A DNA stretch of 41,358 nt, taken from the NCBI GenBank assembly GCA_905182155.1, contig CAJJAX010000022.1, positions 1 to 41,358 of the forward strand, written 5' to 3'. Under the pieces are notes generated by a model. It had not been told where the DNA came from, made no database searches, and saw only the letters and a program-made list of their open reading frames with translations. The position numbers and the translations under genes were made by a program. Shown here one piece after another: positions 15,550-25,257 of the stretch (position 1 is the stretch's first letter; every line of letters begins with the position of its first letter). Origin of the DNA: an uncultured Pseudomonadales bacterium (GTDB taxonomy: Bacteria > Pseudomonadota > Gammaproteobacteria > Pseudomonadales > Azotimanducaceae).

Positions 15550-16419
15550 ATGTCCACACTGCAATTAGCCTTACAACTGCCGCAGGATATCGATTTACGC
15601 GGCTTTTCGTTGTTGTTGCACACCCAGAACATCGCGCACCGAATTACCTTAGAAGGTATCTATCAAGTGGTTTGGATCGCCTCGGACGAAGATCCAGAGA
15701 TGGTGATTGGGTTATATCAAACCTGGCAAGCTCAGAGGCCGGCCCAGGGGCCCGTTGCCCCCAATCTGATTCGACGTTTGATCCAAAATGCGCTGGAATT
15801 CCCGATGACGGTGCTGATGATCGTTTTGAATTGTTGCCTCGCCTGGGTCGGTCTGCAGGCGTCTGAGGGCGATTTTTCGGGTTTGATTCAGCAACTCACG
15901 ATGACGCCGATGAGTATGACCGGCGGGTATTTGTTTTTTGAACCGCTCGCGGCAACCTTTGCGCAGCAGTCGTATTGGCGGCTGCTGACCCCGATGTTGC
16001 TGCATTTTAGTTGGCTGCACCTGGCCTTTAACTTGTTGTGGGTTTGGGAGTTGGGGCGCCGAATTGAAAAGCTGCACGGGGCTAACTTGTTTCTTGGTGT
16101 GACTTTGGTCGGTTCGCTCGGCGCCAACCTCATGCAGTTCAGCTTATCAGGGCCGGGTTTGTTTGGCGGCATGTCAGGCGTTGTCTTCGCCTACTTGGGT
16201 TATTGCATGGTGTGGGATCGACTGCGACCGAAAGAAAAAATCGGCCTTGCACCAGCAGCCTATTGGGTGATGTTGGGGTTTTTGGCATTGGGGTTCACGG
16301 GCTTGCTCGATTTGCTCGGCTTAGGCGCGCTAGCCAATGGCGCGCACTTAGGCGGGCTGCTCGCCGGCGCCGTCATTGCGCTTCTCGCGCCATTTTTGGT
16401 GCGCAAGCGGGTGCTTTAG
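15550..16419 (+). CDS. Rhomboid family intramembrane serine protease
   Basis: From the ATG at 15550, well supported by AGGAG upstream, the product is 289 aa; the longer frame from 15496 has an unlikely extension. An N-terminal cytoplasmic segment of about 75 residues precedes six or seven helices. GGMSGVVFAYLG carries the catalytic Ser, and GAHLGGLLAG carries the catalytic His in the last core helix. LLHFSWLHLAFNLLWVWELG is the conserved HxxxN helix. The protein is GlpG-like and expected to cleave membrane proteins within the bilayer. Its stop overlaps that of the convergent DUF2797 gene. Confidence 0.9.
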   Translation: MSTLQLALQLPQDIDLRGFSLLLHTQNIAHRITLEGIYQVVWIASDEDPEMVIGLYQTWQAQRPAQGPVAPNLIRRLIQNALEFPMTVLMIVLNCCLAWVGLQASEGDFSGLIQQLTMTPMSMTGGYLFFEPLAATFAQQSYWRLLTPMLLHFSWLHLAFNLLWVWELGRRIEKLHGANLFLGVTLVGSLGANLMQFSLSGPGLFGGMSGVVFAYLGYCMVWDRLRPKEKIGLAPAAYWVMLGFLALGFTGLLDLLGLGALANGAHLGGLLAGAVIALLAPFLVRKRVL

Positions 16420-17234
16420 ATTGTGTTCAGCGACACTTCATAGCCGGTATATTTCCGCAGGTTGATGACCGTGTGGTCCAGGATTAAATACTGCGCTTTG
16501 ATCCCTAAAAGAGTGCCCTCAAGCACCGGCGTTTTATCTAAGTTGTAGGACTTCACTTTTTCGGGATATTGGGTCACCGGATAGTCAAAGCGCATGGTCT
16601 CTGCGGTCTCGGCAACGGCCATTGCCCCAGGTTCGAATTCCGCTTGGATGGCGCTGATGGCATCGGCTGCGAGCGCCAGAAGTCGATCTCGCTCTGCGGG
16701 CAGGTCTAATATTTCGCCAGGCCCTTTGAGCATGCGTTGCCATTGCGTGCGATCGCTGACATGAGCTTTCAATGCCGCTTCAATCAGTCCGGACTGCCGC
16801 CGGGTTGACGCCGTCATAATCACGAGCCCTTGGGTTGCGCCTTGATCCAGCCAACGGCTGGGTAAGTTTTCGGCGCGGGTAATCCCAACTTTAAGACCGG
16901 TGGAGTTGGCCAAATAAACCCGATGAGGCTGCATGCAAAATTGCTCAGCAAAGGTGTTGTCTCGGCAGGTTCCTAAATGGAAGTGACAGCGGTCCGGACT
17001 CATAATACAAAGGTCGCACGCAGCCAGAGACGTAAAGCAGGGGTAACAATAACCTTGGGAGAAACTTTTATTGGTTTTTCGGCCACAGTGCTGGCAAATG
17101 ATTTTTTGTAGAAATTCGAGCCGAATGGGTTTGCCGATGAGGGCATTCATGTCTTGCGTGTCTGATCCCAGATCGAGGGTGTATTGCACCTGCGCTTCGG
17201 CGCGACAGGTCATTTTAGAGAGTTGGCCTTGCAT
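16416..17234 (-). CDS. DUF2797 family protein, zinc-ribbon-like
   Basis: The preferred start is the ATG at 17234 (MQGQLSKMTCRAEAQ), with GAGG nine bases upstream, giving 272 aa, the usual length. A frame to 17369 adds 45 improbable residues. A cysteine cluster (CQHCGRKTNKSF, GYCYPC, CDLC, CHFHLGTC) suggests zinc binding. It is followed by a GIY-YIG-like stretch (HRVYLANSTGLKVGITR), the typical DUF2797 arrangement. The biochemical role is not known. It lies between the rhomboid and pepN genes, as in pseudomonads. Confidence 0.88.
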   Translation of the reverse strand: MQGQLSKMTCRAEAQVQYTLDLGSDTQDMNALIGKPIRLEFLQKIICQHCGRKTNKSFSQGYCYPCFTSLAACDLCIMSPDRCHFHLGTCRDNTFAEQFCMQPHRVYLANSTGLKVGITRAENLPSRWLDQGATQGLVIMTASTRRQSGLIEAALKAHVSDRTQWQRMLKGPGEILDLPAERDRLLALAADAISAIQAEFEPGAMAVAETAETMRFDYPVTQYPEKVKSYNLDKTPVLEGTLLGIKAQYLILDHTVINLRKYTGYEVSLNTI

Positions 17235-17463
17235 AGGGGACGCCTCGTAGAAATTCGATAGGCCATTGTACGCTAACCGCGGGCGATCGATGTGAAATCG
17301 CGGCACTGGTGTAGAATGGACATCGGCTAGAACGTCGGCTCGAGATGCTTGGTGCGGGTCATTAGGCATTCAGCTGGCCAGCAGCGGCTAGAAAGTGAAT
17401 GAATCGAATCAAAACAAATTTATCCGGCTCAGCAACGAAGAGGACATTATGAAATGGTAGGTA

Positions 17464-20124
17464 TTGAAGCTTTATCTCAAGGATTATCAGGTCCCGGATT
17501 TTCTCATCGATAAAACCGTCCTGCGATTTGAGATTCACGACAACCAAACCCGAGTGTTCAGTCAATTGTCCATGCGCCGTAATCCTGAAGCGGCGAGCGC
17601 CACCGCAGATCTGGTCCTAAACGGCGGCCCAGGCCTTGCTACCCAAGCCTTATCGATTGATGATCGCGCGCTATTGAATAACGAGTACCAAATAGACGAC
17701 GAGACCCTCACCTTAAAGGGGCTACCCGCAACGTTTGAGTTGAAGACCGAGGTCTGCATTCGGCCCCAAGATAATTTAGCGCTGTCGGGGCTGTATCAGT
17801 CTGGCGGCATGTTCTGCACTCAATGTGAGGCAGAAGGGTTCCGAAATATCACTTGGTATCTGGACCGCCCCGATGTGATGTCTGTTTTTGAAACCACAAT
17901 CGACGCCAGCGTTACCCAGTTCCCAGTCTTACTCTCTAATGGCAATGCCATTCACCGAGAAATTACAGGGGATCGTCAACAGGTCACTTGGCAGGATCCG
18001 TTTAAAAAACCGGCCTACCTGTTTGCCCTCGTCGCAGGCGACCTCGAGCACGTTGAGAGCGACTTTACGACCCAATCAGGGCGCAAGGTCACCCTGCAGA
18101 TTTTTACTGAACGGCACAATATCGACAAGGTCGACTTCGCCATGGACAGCCTGAAGGCCTCCATGACTTGGGACGAAATGGCCTATGGGCGTGAATACGA
18201 CCTGGATATCTTTATGATCGTTGCGGTCGAGAGTTTCAATATGGGGGCGATGGAAAATAAAGGTCTAAATATATTCAATTCCTCCGCAGTTCTGGCCAGT
18301 CCCGAAACAACCACGGATGCGGGTTACCAAAGAGTTGAAGCCGTTGTAGCCCACGAGTACTTTCACAATTGGTCCGGGAATCGGGTGACCTGCCGCGATT
18401 GGTTTCAGCTCAGTCTGAAAGAAGGTTTTACGGTCCTGCGCGATCAGCAGTTTTCAGCAGACCGCTGGTCGCGTGGGGTTTGCCGCGTCGGGCAGGTATC
18501 AACCCTGCGCAGCGCCCAGTTCCCCGAAGATGCTGGCCCCATGGCGCATCCGATTCGGCCGCCGTCGTTCATCGAAATCAACAACTTTTACACGGCAACC
18601 GTCTACGAAAAGGGTGCCGAAGTGGTGCGCATGTTGCACACTTTGTTGGGCGGCGCTGACTTTAGGCTGGGCACAGATTGTTATTTTGATCGTCATGATG
18701 GCGAGGCCGTGACCACCGAAGACTTTGTCAAAGCCCTTGAGGCCGCGAGCGGTCGAGATCTGACGCAGTTTCGGCGCTGGTACGAGCAAGCGGGCACACC
18801 CGTTGTGACCGCCTCTGGGGAATACTTGGCAGATCAAAAGATCTATCGCTTGACCCTGTCGCAGCACACCCCTGCGACCCCTGGGCAAACCGACAAAGCA
18901 CCGCTGCACATGCCGATTACCCTCGGGCTGATTGGACCTGATGGCCAGGACCTTTGCTTCGAGGGGGCCGAACCGGGTCTAGAGGGTCAAGGCTTCAGCC
19001 AAGTGTTGTCGCTGACCGAGGCGCAGCAGGTGTTTGAGCTAAAAGGCGTCGCGCAACCGCCATTGCCGTCAATTGCTCGGGGCTTTTCAGCGCCGATCAA
19101 GTTGCAGGTGGAATACCAAGCGGATGAACTGGCCTTCTTGTGCCGCCATGACAGCGACCCATTCAATCGCTGGGAAGCCGGGCAACGCTTGGCGGTTTTG
19201 GCGATTCAGTCGGTGCAAGCACAATTGGCCGCAGGCGAGGCGCCGGTGGTGATGCCGGGCCTGATCGAGGTCATGCAGCACCATCTTGAGGTTGCGCAGC
19301 AGCAAGCCGGAGCGGCCGCTTTCGATAGCGAGATGACCAGCTTGCTGTTATCGCTGCCCTCCATCCAATATTTGATCGAATTGCAGGCCAATGTGGATGT
19401 TTTACAGTTGTTGGCAGCAAGAGATGCCGTTCGCTTGAACCTTGCTAAACAATTATCAGACGAATTCCTTGCCGTCTATCAGGCGTATCATGCCTTAACC
19501 CCTTTTGAAATGACGGCCCAAGCGGTTGGCGGTCGGAGTCTAAAAAACTTGGCCCTGTTCTATTTGCTGGCGCCAGTCGACACCCCTCATCTTGATTTGG
19601 CGTTGGCGCAATTTAATCGCTCGGACAATATGACCGATGTTGCCGCCGCGGTTCGTGCCATTGAAAATTGTCAGCATCCTGATGCGCAAGGCGTGCGCGA
19701 AATCGTGCTCGCGCAGTTTTTTGAGCGCTGGTCAGCCGAGGCTTTGGTGATTGATTCATGGTTCTCGATTCAAGCCACGAGCGCTCGGCCCGGCGCGATT
19801 GAGCGGGTTGAAGCGCTCATGCAGCATCCTGCCTTTAGCCTGACAACGCCCAATCGGATGCGCAGTGTGCTGTCGGGTTTTGCCATGAATATCGGGGCGT
19901 TTCATCAGGAAGGAGGCGGGGGTTACCAACTGCTCGCCGAAACCGTGATTGCGCTCAACGGCTTTAATCCGCAGATGGCGGCTCGAATGCTCGGGCCGCT
20001 CACCGGTTGGCGGAAGTTTGATCCCAAATATGGGGTTGCCATGCAGGCGGCGTTGCAGACGATTTTGGATTCAGGGGATCTGTCGCCGGATGTCTTTGAG
20101 GTCGTCACCAAAACCTTGGCTTGA
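17464..20124 (+). CDS. pepN: Aminopeptidase N (M1 metallopeptidase)
   Basis: This 886-aa M1 aminopeptidase contains the exopeptidase motif GAMENKGLN (near residue 261) and the zinc motif HEYFHNWSGNR (His297, His301) with a later Glu in LKEGFTV. The length matches E. coli PepN (870). It is cytoplasmic and removes N-terminal residues from peptides. The only in-frame start after the last stop is TTG 17464, which has a poor ribosome-binding site. Upstream in the same frame is ATG 17449 with a well-placed GAGG, but codon 4 of that frame is TAG (17458-17460). The original start was probably ATG 17449; see the findings. Confidence 0.93.
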   Translation: MKLYLKDYQVPDFLIDKTVLRFEIHDNQTRVFSQLSMRRNPEAASATADLVLNGGPGLATQALSIDDRALLNNEYQIDDETLTLKGLPATFELKTEVCIRPQDNLALSGLYQSGGMFCTQCEAEGFRNITWYLDRPDVMSVFETTIDASVTQFPVLLSNGNAIHREITGDRQQVTWQDPFKKPAYLFALVAGDLEHVESDFTTQSGRKVTLQIFTERHNIDKVDFAMDSLKASMTWDEMAYGREYDLDIFMIVAVESFNMGAMENKGLNIFNSSAVLASPETTTDAGYQRVEAVVAHEYFHNWSGNRVTCRDWFQLSLKEGFTVLRDQQFSADRWSRGVCRVGQVSTLRSAQFPEDAGPMAHPIRPPSFIEINNFYTATVYEKGAEVVRMLHTLLGGADFRLGTDCYFDRHDGEAVTTEDFVKALEAASGRDLTQFRRWYEQAGTPVVTASGEYLADQKIYRLTLSQHTPATPGQTDKAPLHMPITLGLIGPDGQDLCFEGAEPGLEGQGFSQVLSLTEAQQVFELKGVAQPPLPSIARGFSAPIKLQVEYQADELAFLCRHDSDPFNRWEAGQRLAVLAIQSVQAQLAAGEAPVVMPGLIEVMQHHLEVAQQQAGAAAFDSEMTSLLLSLPSIQYLIELQANVDVLQLLAARDAVRLNLAKQLSDEFLAVYQAYHALTPFEMTAQAVGGRSLKNLALFYLLAPVDTPHLDLALAQFNRSDNMTDVAAAVRAIENCQHPDAQGVREIVLAQFFERWSAEALVIDSWFSIQATSARPGAIERVEALMQHPAFSLTTPNRMRSVLSGFAMNIGAFHQEGGGGYQLLAETVIALNGFNPQMAARMLGPLTGWRKFDPKYGVAMQAALQTILDSGDLSPDVFEVVTKTLA

Positions 20125-20271
20125 TTAGGGCTTGCGTCGGCCATCAGTCCGATGACCCGCTTTGATGAGGGGGTTAACGGCGGGCACACAGTCGGGGCGA
20201 GCACTTGCGCCCTGGCGGCGGGTCATTGGGCTCGGGCCTGGCACTTGCGTCCTGGCGCCGTCGACGAACCG

Positions 20272-21924
20272 TTATAGTCCCGGATTAAGACTTTCGGGTA
20301 AGGGGCGAGGCGCACCCAGCACCTGCGGCAGTCCGGACAGTTTGGTTATGATGGCGAGCAGGTCATTGCCGCGCCAGTCAACCGCCTCACCCGTTTGATA
20401 AATCGCCGCCTCGAGCGCCCTGTAAGGGGTTTCAAGCTCCGGGTAGTCTTTGACGAGGCTTGCCATTGCGCTTGCTTTGGGAAAGTAGTGCCGTCGCCAT
20501 TGTTGGAGTTCCGAATAGGTTTTCTGTGGATCACCGCGTTTGATCGCTTGGGTTAAGCGGCCCAGCTCGAATCGAGGCGGGGTCGGGCGCGCCAGCCCGA
20601 CTTTGGCCTTGGCGGGTTTTTTAAACCACAAGGTCAGTGTGATCAGCCATACCGCCAGCAATATTACAGCGGCCCAGAGGGCCCATTGCAGTTGTTGTCG
20701 AAGCATCAGGATCTCGGCGTTATCATCTTTTCGGGGCAACGTGGCGCTGGGTGGACTTAGGGTTGGCGTTGCTAGGGGCGCGGCGCCAATAGCGAGATTC
20801 ACGCCGGGCAGCACAGCCACTTCTTGCCGGCGGTCTTCGGTATTCCACCAGTAAACTTCAATCTCTGGTAATGCTAGGGTGCCCGCTGTGGTCGGGACAA
20901 TGCCAATGGTGACCACAGACTCAGCAGCCAGGCCTTGGTTGCTTGCCAGTTCTTCCACCACCGGTTGGTCAATATAAAGTCGGGCCAGATTGGTGTCGTC
21001 AAAGTTAAGTTCTGGCAGCAAGGCCGCGGTGACACCCGTGCCCTTGAGGGTCACAACCCGGTTGATCGGGTCCCCAACCACTAAGGGTGTGTCGGGGCGG
21101 TTGAGAACGGCCTCGATCGTCAGGCTCTGGGCTGGTAACCAGCGCTTGCCTTGAAAGCTGCTGGGCACCGGTAAGACGGTGATGGTATGCCCGGAGGACA
21201 CCGCATTGACCCGTTCCCGTGATGAAAACAGGCCGCCTCGGCCCCGGGTGCCCACGAAACTTTCTGGCGCCAAGGCCAGTGGACCACTTTGCTGAGGGAA
21301 TATCGCGTAGCGTTTTTCCAAAACATAATACCGGCGATTATTGACCACGGTTTCAAACCGTTTCTCATTTTCAATGATCTCAACCATGGCGTTCGGTAAC
21401 TCCGGGGCGGTTGGAAAGTCACCAGAAATCGAGTCAGCGTAATACAGGCGCACGGTATACAGCAGTTGCGCTTGAACGTAGACCTCGTCTCGATCAACAA
21501 GGGTTTCAAAGAACAGGATCTGCTGCATCTGGTTCCGCACTGCTTGGGATTGGGCATTAACCCGTACCCCAATTGGGTTGGTACGCTCGGTGCCGACGCT
21601 TAGGGCGGGAATCAGTAGATTGCCCTGACGTTTCGGCCTGAGGGTGACCTGGTAGTCGATATAAGACCGACTGGTTTGGCGACCATTAATCAGTGAAATC
21701 GAGGAGTTTTGCTGGGACTGCTGGTTGATAACGGTGAAGTCAGTTTCGAGCGCTCGGAAGTCAGGCTCCGTGCCGCCTTGGTCAGTGACTCGAATCGTCA
21801 GGGTTAACACATCAAATTCGCTGATCTGATTTTGATCAACGGTTGCTGTGACGGCCGCGTGTGATAGCGGGCTGATGCTCAATAGCCAAACCAATAGCAT
21901 TGCGTGAAATCGTCGCATTACCAA
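20272..21924 (-). CDS. batD: BatD, oxygen-tolerance family protein
   Basis: This 550-aa protein has a signal peptide (MLLVWLLSISPLSHAA), a large beta-sandwich periplasmic part starting VTATVDQNQISEFDVLTLTI, one transmembrane helix at about residues 412-432 (WALWAAVILLAVWLITL) and a cytoplasmic C-terminal region. This is the BatD layout. The Bat proteins form a membrane complex with MoxR-type ATPase and VWA proteins; their role in stress or aerotolerance is only partly defined. It is the last gene of the six-gene minus-strand operon and overlaps the BatB gene by seven bases. Confidence 0.88.
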   Translation of the reverse strand: MVMRRFHAMLLVWLLSISPLSHAAVTATVDQNQISEFDVLTLTIRVTDQGGTEPDFRALETDFTVINQQSQQNSSISLINGRQTSRSYIDYQVTLRPKRQGNLLIPALSVGTERTNPIGVRVNAQSQAVRNQMQQILFFETLVDRDEVYVQAQLLYTVRLYYADSISGDFPTAPELPNAMVEIIENEKRFETVVNNRRYYVLEKRYAIFPQQSGPLALAPESFVGTRGRGGLFSSRERVNAVSSGHTITVLPVPSSFQGKRWLPAQSLTIEAVLNRPDTPLVVGDPINRVVTLKGTGVTAALLPELNFDDTNLARLYIDQPVVEELASNQGLAAESVVTIGIVPTTAGTLALPEIEVYWWNTEDRRQEVAVLPGVNLAIGAAPLATPTLSPPSATLPRKDDNAEILMLRQQLQWALWAAVILLAVWLITLTLWFKKPAKAKVGLARPTPPRFELGRLTQAIKRGDPQKTYSELQQWRRHYFPKASAMASLVKDYPELETPYRALEAAIYQTGEAVDWRGNDLLAIITKLSGLPQVLGAPRPLPESLNPGL

Positions 21925-23696
21925 TTCCTCTCAAAATCTTGACGGGTAATCTCGCCTTGACGAACCCGCTCTTCAAATTGTTGTTCAAATTTTCGTCGGA
22001 GCAGACCGCCAGGATCATCGGGGACCCGCTTTAACCATTGTTCTAGGGCCTGCGCCTCTTCAGGGTCTAAGGCTTCTTCACTTTGCTCTAAGCTTTGCTC
22101 CCTGGTCTCGGCTTCCGCCTCGCTAGATTGCTCTGGTTCGGCCTGCTCGCGCGGTTCTTTTGAATCTTGAGCGGCATCATCGGTCTCGCTGTTTTGTTGG
22201 CTCTCAGCGTCTTGCGCTTGATCTTGCTCGCCGGATTCTTGGCTCTCCTCGCCCTGACTGCCGTCTTGTGGATCATTTTCACGGCTGTCCTGTGGGTCCG
22301 ATTCGGCTTGATCTTGTTCTTGCTGCTCGAGCAGTTCTTCAACCAAGGCTTTGTTGAAGGCAGCGTCGATGTGATCGGGGGCGCTTGCAAGCACTGCTTC
22401 GAAGGCCGCAATCGCGCCGCCTAGATCGCCGGCACGGGCGAGGGCATTACCTCGGTTGTACCCATTCTCAAGACCCTCGCTGGCGTTGAACGCCTCAGCT
22501 GCAGCCTTGAAATCTTGGTTTTGGTAATGGGCGGTCGCGCGCCAAGCTGGATCTTCAAACAGGTCTACCGCCGCGTCGGGGGCGGCTTGTTCCAGGGCGC
22601 GCGCACCTTGTTGATCTCGGGTTTGCCAAAGGTCGGTCCAGAAATCAGCCGCCACCGCCTGCTCAGTCGGCAGGAAAATAACCAACGGCAGCAGCCAGAG
22701 CCAGCCACGCCGAAACCCAGCGATCGCCAGTGGGATGAGGCCTAAAATAAGGAAGGGCCCAAGCTCCTCCCACAGATCGAAGTCGCGTTCGACGACTCGA
22801 AAGGACTCATCCAGGCGGCTTGGGGGTTCAAGCCAGGTTGATAAGTCATCGCTGAGTAGGTTGAGCTCTGATAGGGTCGCGCCACTGGCGTTGGCGAAAC
22901 TTCTGAGGGCCGAAAAGTTCACTGCAGGAATGACCAGGCTGCCTTGGTCGTCTTTCAGAAAGTTGTCGCCCATTGCTTGTGGCAATCTGATGGGCGCGCC
23001 GCTTTGTGTGCCCACCACCATAATCGATAAGGGGTACTGCTTCTCAAGGGCGCTTGCGGCACTTAAAGCGGCTTGCGGGTCTCGAACTTCATCGGTTATG
23101 ACCAGCACGCGCCCGGTGGCGGCGCCCGCTGAAACGAACAAACCTCGGGCCAACGTTAACGCGGGTGCAAGCCGAGAGCCGGGTGCGGGCATGATTTCGG
23201 GGCCTAGGGTGGGTAGCAACGCTAGGATGGTCTTATTGTCATCGGTGAGCGGGGACACCGCGTGGGCGTCACCAGCAAACACGATCAGGGCCGTCATGCC
23301 CTCTTTTCGAGCCATCAGCAAGTCCGTAATTTTGCGCTTGGCATTGATTAAGCGACTTGGGGCGACATCCGAGGCATACATCGACCAGGTTAAATCTAAG
23401 ATGATCACTAAAGCATCTTCGCGTTCTAAAATCGGCTGGGGTATTTTCTCGGTGGTTGGACCGGCAACGGCCACGATGGTGAGGATCCATCCGAGAATGA
23501 GTATCGGTAGTGGGTTCACACTGGGTTTTTTTGGCGGCTGAACCAACAAAAATGGCATCAATTCGGGATCGATGGCGTCTGACCAAGCGGTGGATCCTTG
23601 ATATCGCCGAAAGAGTAGCATCGCGATCACAACCGCCGGAACCAAGGCAATCAGCCACCAAGGCCTTATGAAATGAAAGGTTTCGAGCCAGTTCAT
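21918..23696 (-). CDS. batB: BatB/BatC-type VWA protein with TPR region
   Basis: The start is ATG 23696 (MNWLETFHFIRPWW), which overlaps the BatA stop (ATGA), giving 592 aa. Two N-terminal helices precede a VWA domain whose MIDAS motif reads DLTWSM instead of the usual DxSxS, with threonine at the middle position. Another helix (FLILGLIPLAIAG) follows, then a TPR-like region (AAAEAFNASEGLENGYNRGNALARAG). A long, extremely Gln/Glu/Ser/Asp-rich stretch comes next, before a short structured end (ALEQWLKRVPDDPGG ... FERNW). The BatB and BatC functions are fused here. The acidic tail is predicted to be disordered. Confidence 0.88.
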   Translation of the reverse strand: MNWLETFHFIRPWWLIALVPAVVIAMLLFRRYQGSTAWSDAIDPELMPFLLVQPPKKPSVNPLPILILGWILTIVAVAGPTTEKIPQPILEREDALVIILDLTWSMYASDVAPSRLINAKRKITDLLMARKEGMTALIVFAGDAHAVSPLTDDNKTILALLPTLGPEIMPAPGSRLAPALTLARGLFVSAGAATGRVLVITDEVRDPQAALSAASALEKQYPLSIMVVGTQSGAPIRLPQAMGDNFLKDDQGSLVIPAVNFSALRSFANASGATLSELNLLSDDLSTWLEPPSRLDESFRVVERDFDLWEELGPFLILGLIPLAIAGFRRGWLWLLPLVIFLPTEQAVAADFWTDLWQTRDQQGARALEQAAPDAAVDLFEDPAWRATAHYQNQDFKAAAEAFNASEGLENGYNRGNALARAGDLGGAIAAFEAVLASAPDHIDAAFNKALVEELLEQQEQDQAESDPQDSRENDPQDGSQGEESQESGEQDQAQDAESQQNSETDDAAQDSKEPREQAEPEQSSEAEAETREQSLEQSEEALDPEEAQALEQWLKRVPDDPGGLLRRKFEQQFEERVRQGEITRQDFERNW

Positions 23697-24721
23697 GGCG
23701 TGGCCTCGGGTTGATCTTTTGAACTGAAAACACGCTCGAGGAAGGCCACTCTGAGCAGCCATAAACTGGCGACCAATAAGCTTAAGATGAGGGCACTGCC
23801 CAGTGGCCAGAAAAACAGCGATTTTTCAGGCCGGTAGGTTTCTTGATCAACTTCAATGGGTTCCAATGCGTCCAGGGCAGCATAAATGCCGGCCAGTTCT
23901 TGGGTTGAGCGCGCGCGCTGGTAGATGCCGCCCGTGAGGCTCGCAATTTCGGTCAAGGTCTTGGTGTCTAATTCGGCCGATGGGTTAACTGTGCGATTAA
24001 ACAGAAGGCCAGAGACTTCCATTTGGTCGGCGCCAAAACCAATCGTGTAAATCGTAATGCCTTCTTGGGCCGCCAGTTTTGCAGCTTGTATGGGCGACAC
24101 CTCACCTACGTTATTGACCCCATCGGTCAGCAAGATGAGCACTCGATTGGCGGCGGGTCGATCGAGCAGCCGTTTGACGGCGAGGCCAATGGCGTCACCA
24201 ATGGCTGTTTTTCCGCCAGCAATACCCAAGGGCGTCTCGGTCAGCAAGGTATTGATGGTATTGCGATCAAAGGTTAGCGGCGCTTGCAGATAGGCTTGGC
24301 TACCAAACAAAATAAGACCGAGGCGATCGCCGCGTCGGCGTTCAACAAATTCGCCAACGACGGCTTTGACCGCGGCGAGTCGGGTGACCATCTGGCCATT
24401 GAGCCTCATGTCTTCGGTGCCCATGGATCCAGAGATATCCACGGCAAGCAAGAGATCCCGACCGCTACTGGGCAGGGTGATGGGCTCGCCAATCCATTTG
24501 GGCTGGCTCCCAGCGATAATGATGGCGAGCCAAAGCAGGACCACGAGGCCTCGCCAAAGGTAGCGGCTCGAGCGCTGTTCTAATTCTGCGCCCAGACTTT
24601 TTAGCGTATTAAAACTCGGGGTTTTCAGCGCGGCTTCCTGCCGGTTGGCGCGCGGCAGGAGCCAAGCTAAGAGCGGCAAGGGCAGTAAATAAAAAAACCA
24701 GGGCCAGCCAAATTCAATCAT
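23693..24721 (-). CDS. batA: BatA-type VWA domain protein
   Basis: This 342-aa protein has hydrophobic segments at about residues 7-23 and 57-75, a VWA domain, and a C-terminal helix (LFFWPLGSALILSLLVASLWLL). The MIDAS site is complete: DISGSMGTED supplies DxSxS, and LLTDGVNNVG the later acidic loop. It is anchored in the inner membrane with the VWA domain in the periplasm or cytoplasm, depending on topology. It overlaps both the upstream DUF4381 gene and the downstream BatB gene by ATGA junctions, showing tight translational coupling. Confidence 0.9.
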   Translation of the reverse strand: MIEFGWPWFFYLLPLPLLAWLLPRANRQEAALKTPSFNTLKSLGAELEQRSSRYLWRGLVVLLWLAIIIAGSQPKWIGEPITLPSSGRDLLLAVDISGSMGTEDMRLNGQMVTRLAAVKAVVGEFVERRRGDRLGLILFGSQAYLQAPLTFDRNTINTLLTETPLGIAGGKTAIGDAIGLAVKRLLDRPAANRVLILLTDGVNNVGEVSPIQAAKLAAQEGITIYTIGFGADQMEVSGLLFNRTVNPSAELDTKTLTEIASLTGGIYQRARSTQELAGIYAALDALEPIEVDQETYRPEKSLFFWPLGSALILSLLVASLWLLRVAFLERVFSSKDQPEATP

Positions 24722-25257
24722 GAGGTTTGCTCACGGGGCTTTTCCGAGGTTTGCTTGGCCTTTGAGTGCGCTTTGATCCAATTGCCGCAAAGTGAAAACA
24801 GCGCGGTGAGTTCGGTGGTCGACGGCGCCAATGAGGGCTGGTAGGGGCCATCGATTAAGAGCTCGCCAGGACCGAGACTAAAAATAGTCTTCGGGCTGGT
24901 TGCATCCAGAAATTGGGTCCAGGCCACACCGGTTAGGGCGGCCACCTCCGTGCGATTGAAGGCGGTGATTGCAGCCCGCTTCATCAGCAATTGTAATGCG
25001 ATCAGGGCGCCCCTTGAATCTTGTGTTTGGTTGTAGTTGGCCGCGATGGCTTTGAGTTCGAGTTGCGCTTGCCGGCGATAAGCATTGTTCTTAAAACGTC
25101 GGTAGAGCGCTCGAGCAGTCCAAATCAGGCCGATCAAAAAGATCCCCGCAAGCAGCCACCAGCCCAGGGCAGGCGGCCAATCAGCGACGGCCTCGGGCAA
25201 ATGAAGATCCCGAAGGTTTGCGAGCGGATCATTATTCATTGCACCGGGCTGCATCAC
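24718..25257 (-). CDS. DUF4381 domain protein of the Bat operon
   Basis: This 179-aa protein has the typical DUF4381 layout: a short N-terminal segment (LANLRDLHLPEAVADWPPALGWW), one transmembrane helix (LLAGIFLIGLIWTARALY), then a helical cytoplasmic domain (VAALTGVAWTQFLDAT). It is always found between DUF58 and BatA genes in such operons and is presumed to be part of the membrane complex. It overlaps DUF58 (TGATG) and BatA (ATGA). Confidence 0.88.
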   Translation of the reverse strand: MMQPGAMNNDPLANLRDLHLPEAVADWPPALGWWLLAGIFLIGLIWTARALYRRFKNNAYRRQAQLELKAIAANYNQTQDSRGALIALQLLMKRAAITAFNRTEVAALTGVAWTQFLDATSPKTIFSLGPGELLIDGPYQPSLAPSTTELTALFSLCGNWIKAHSKAKQTSEKPREQTS

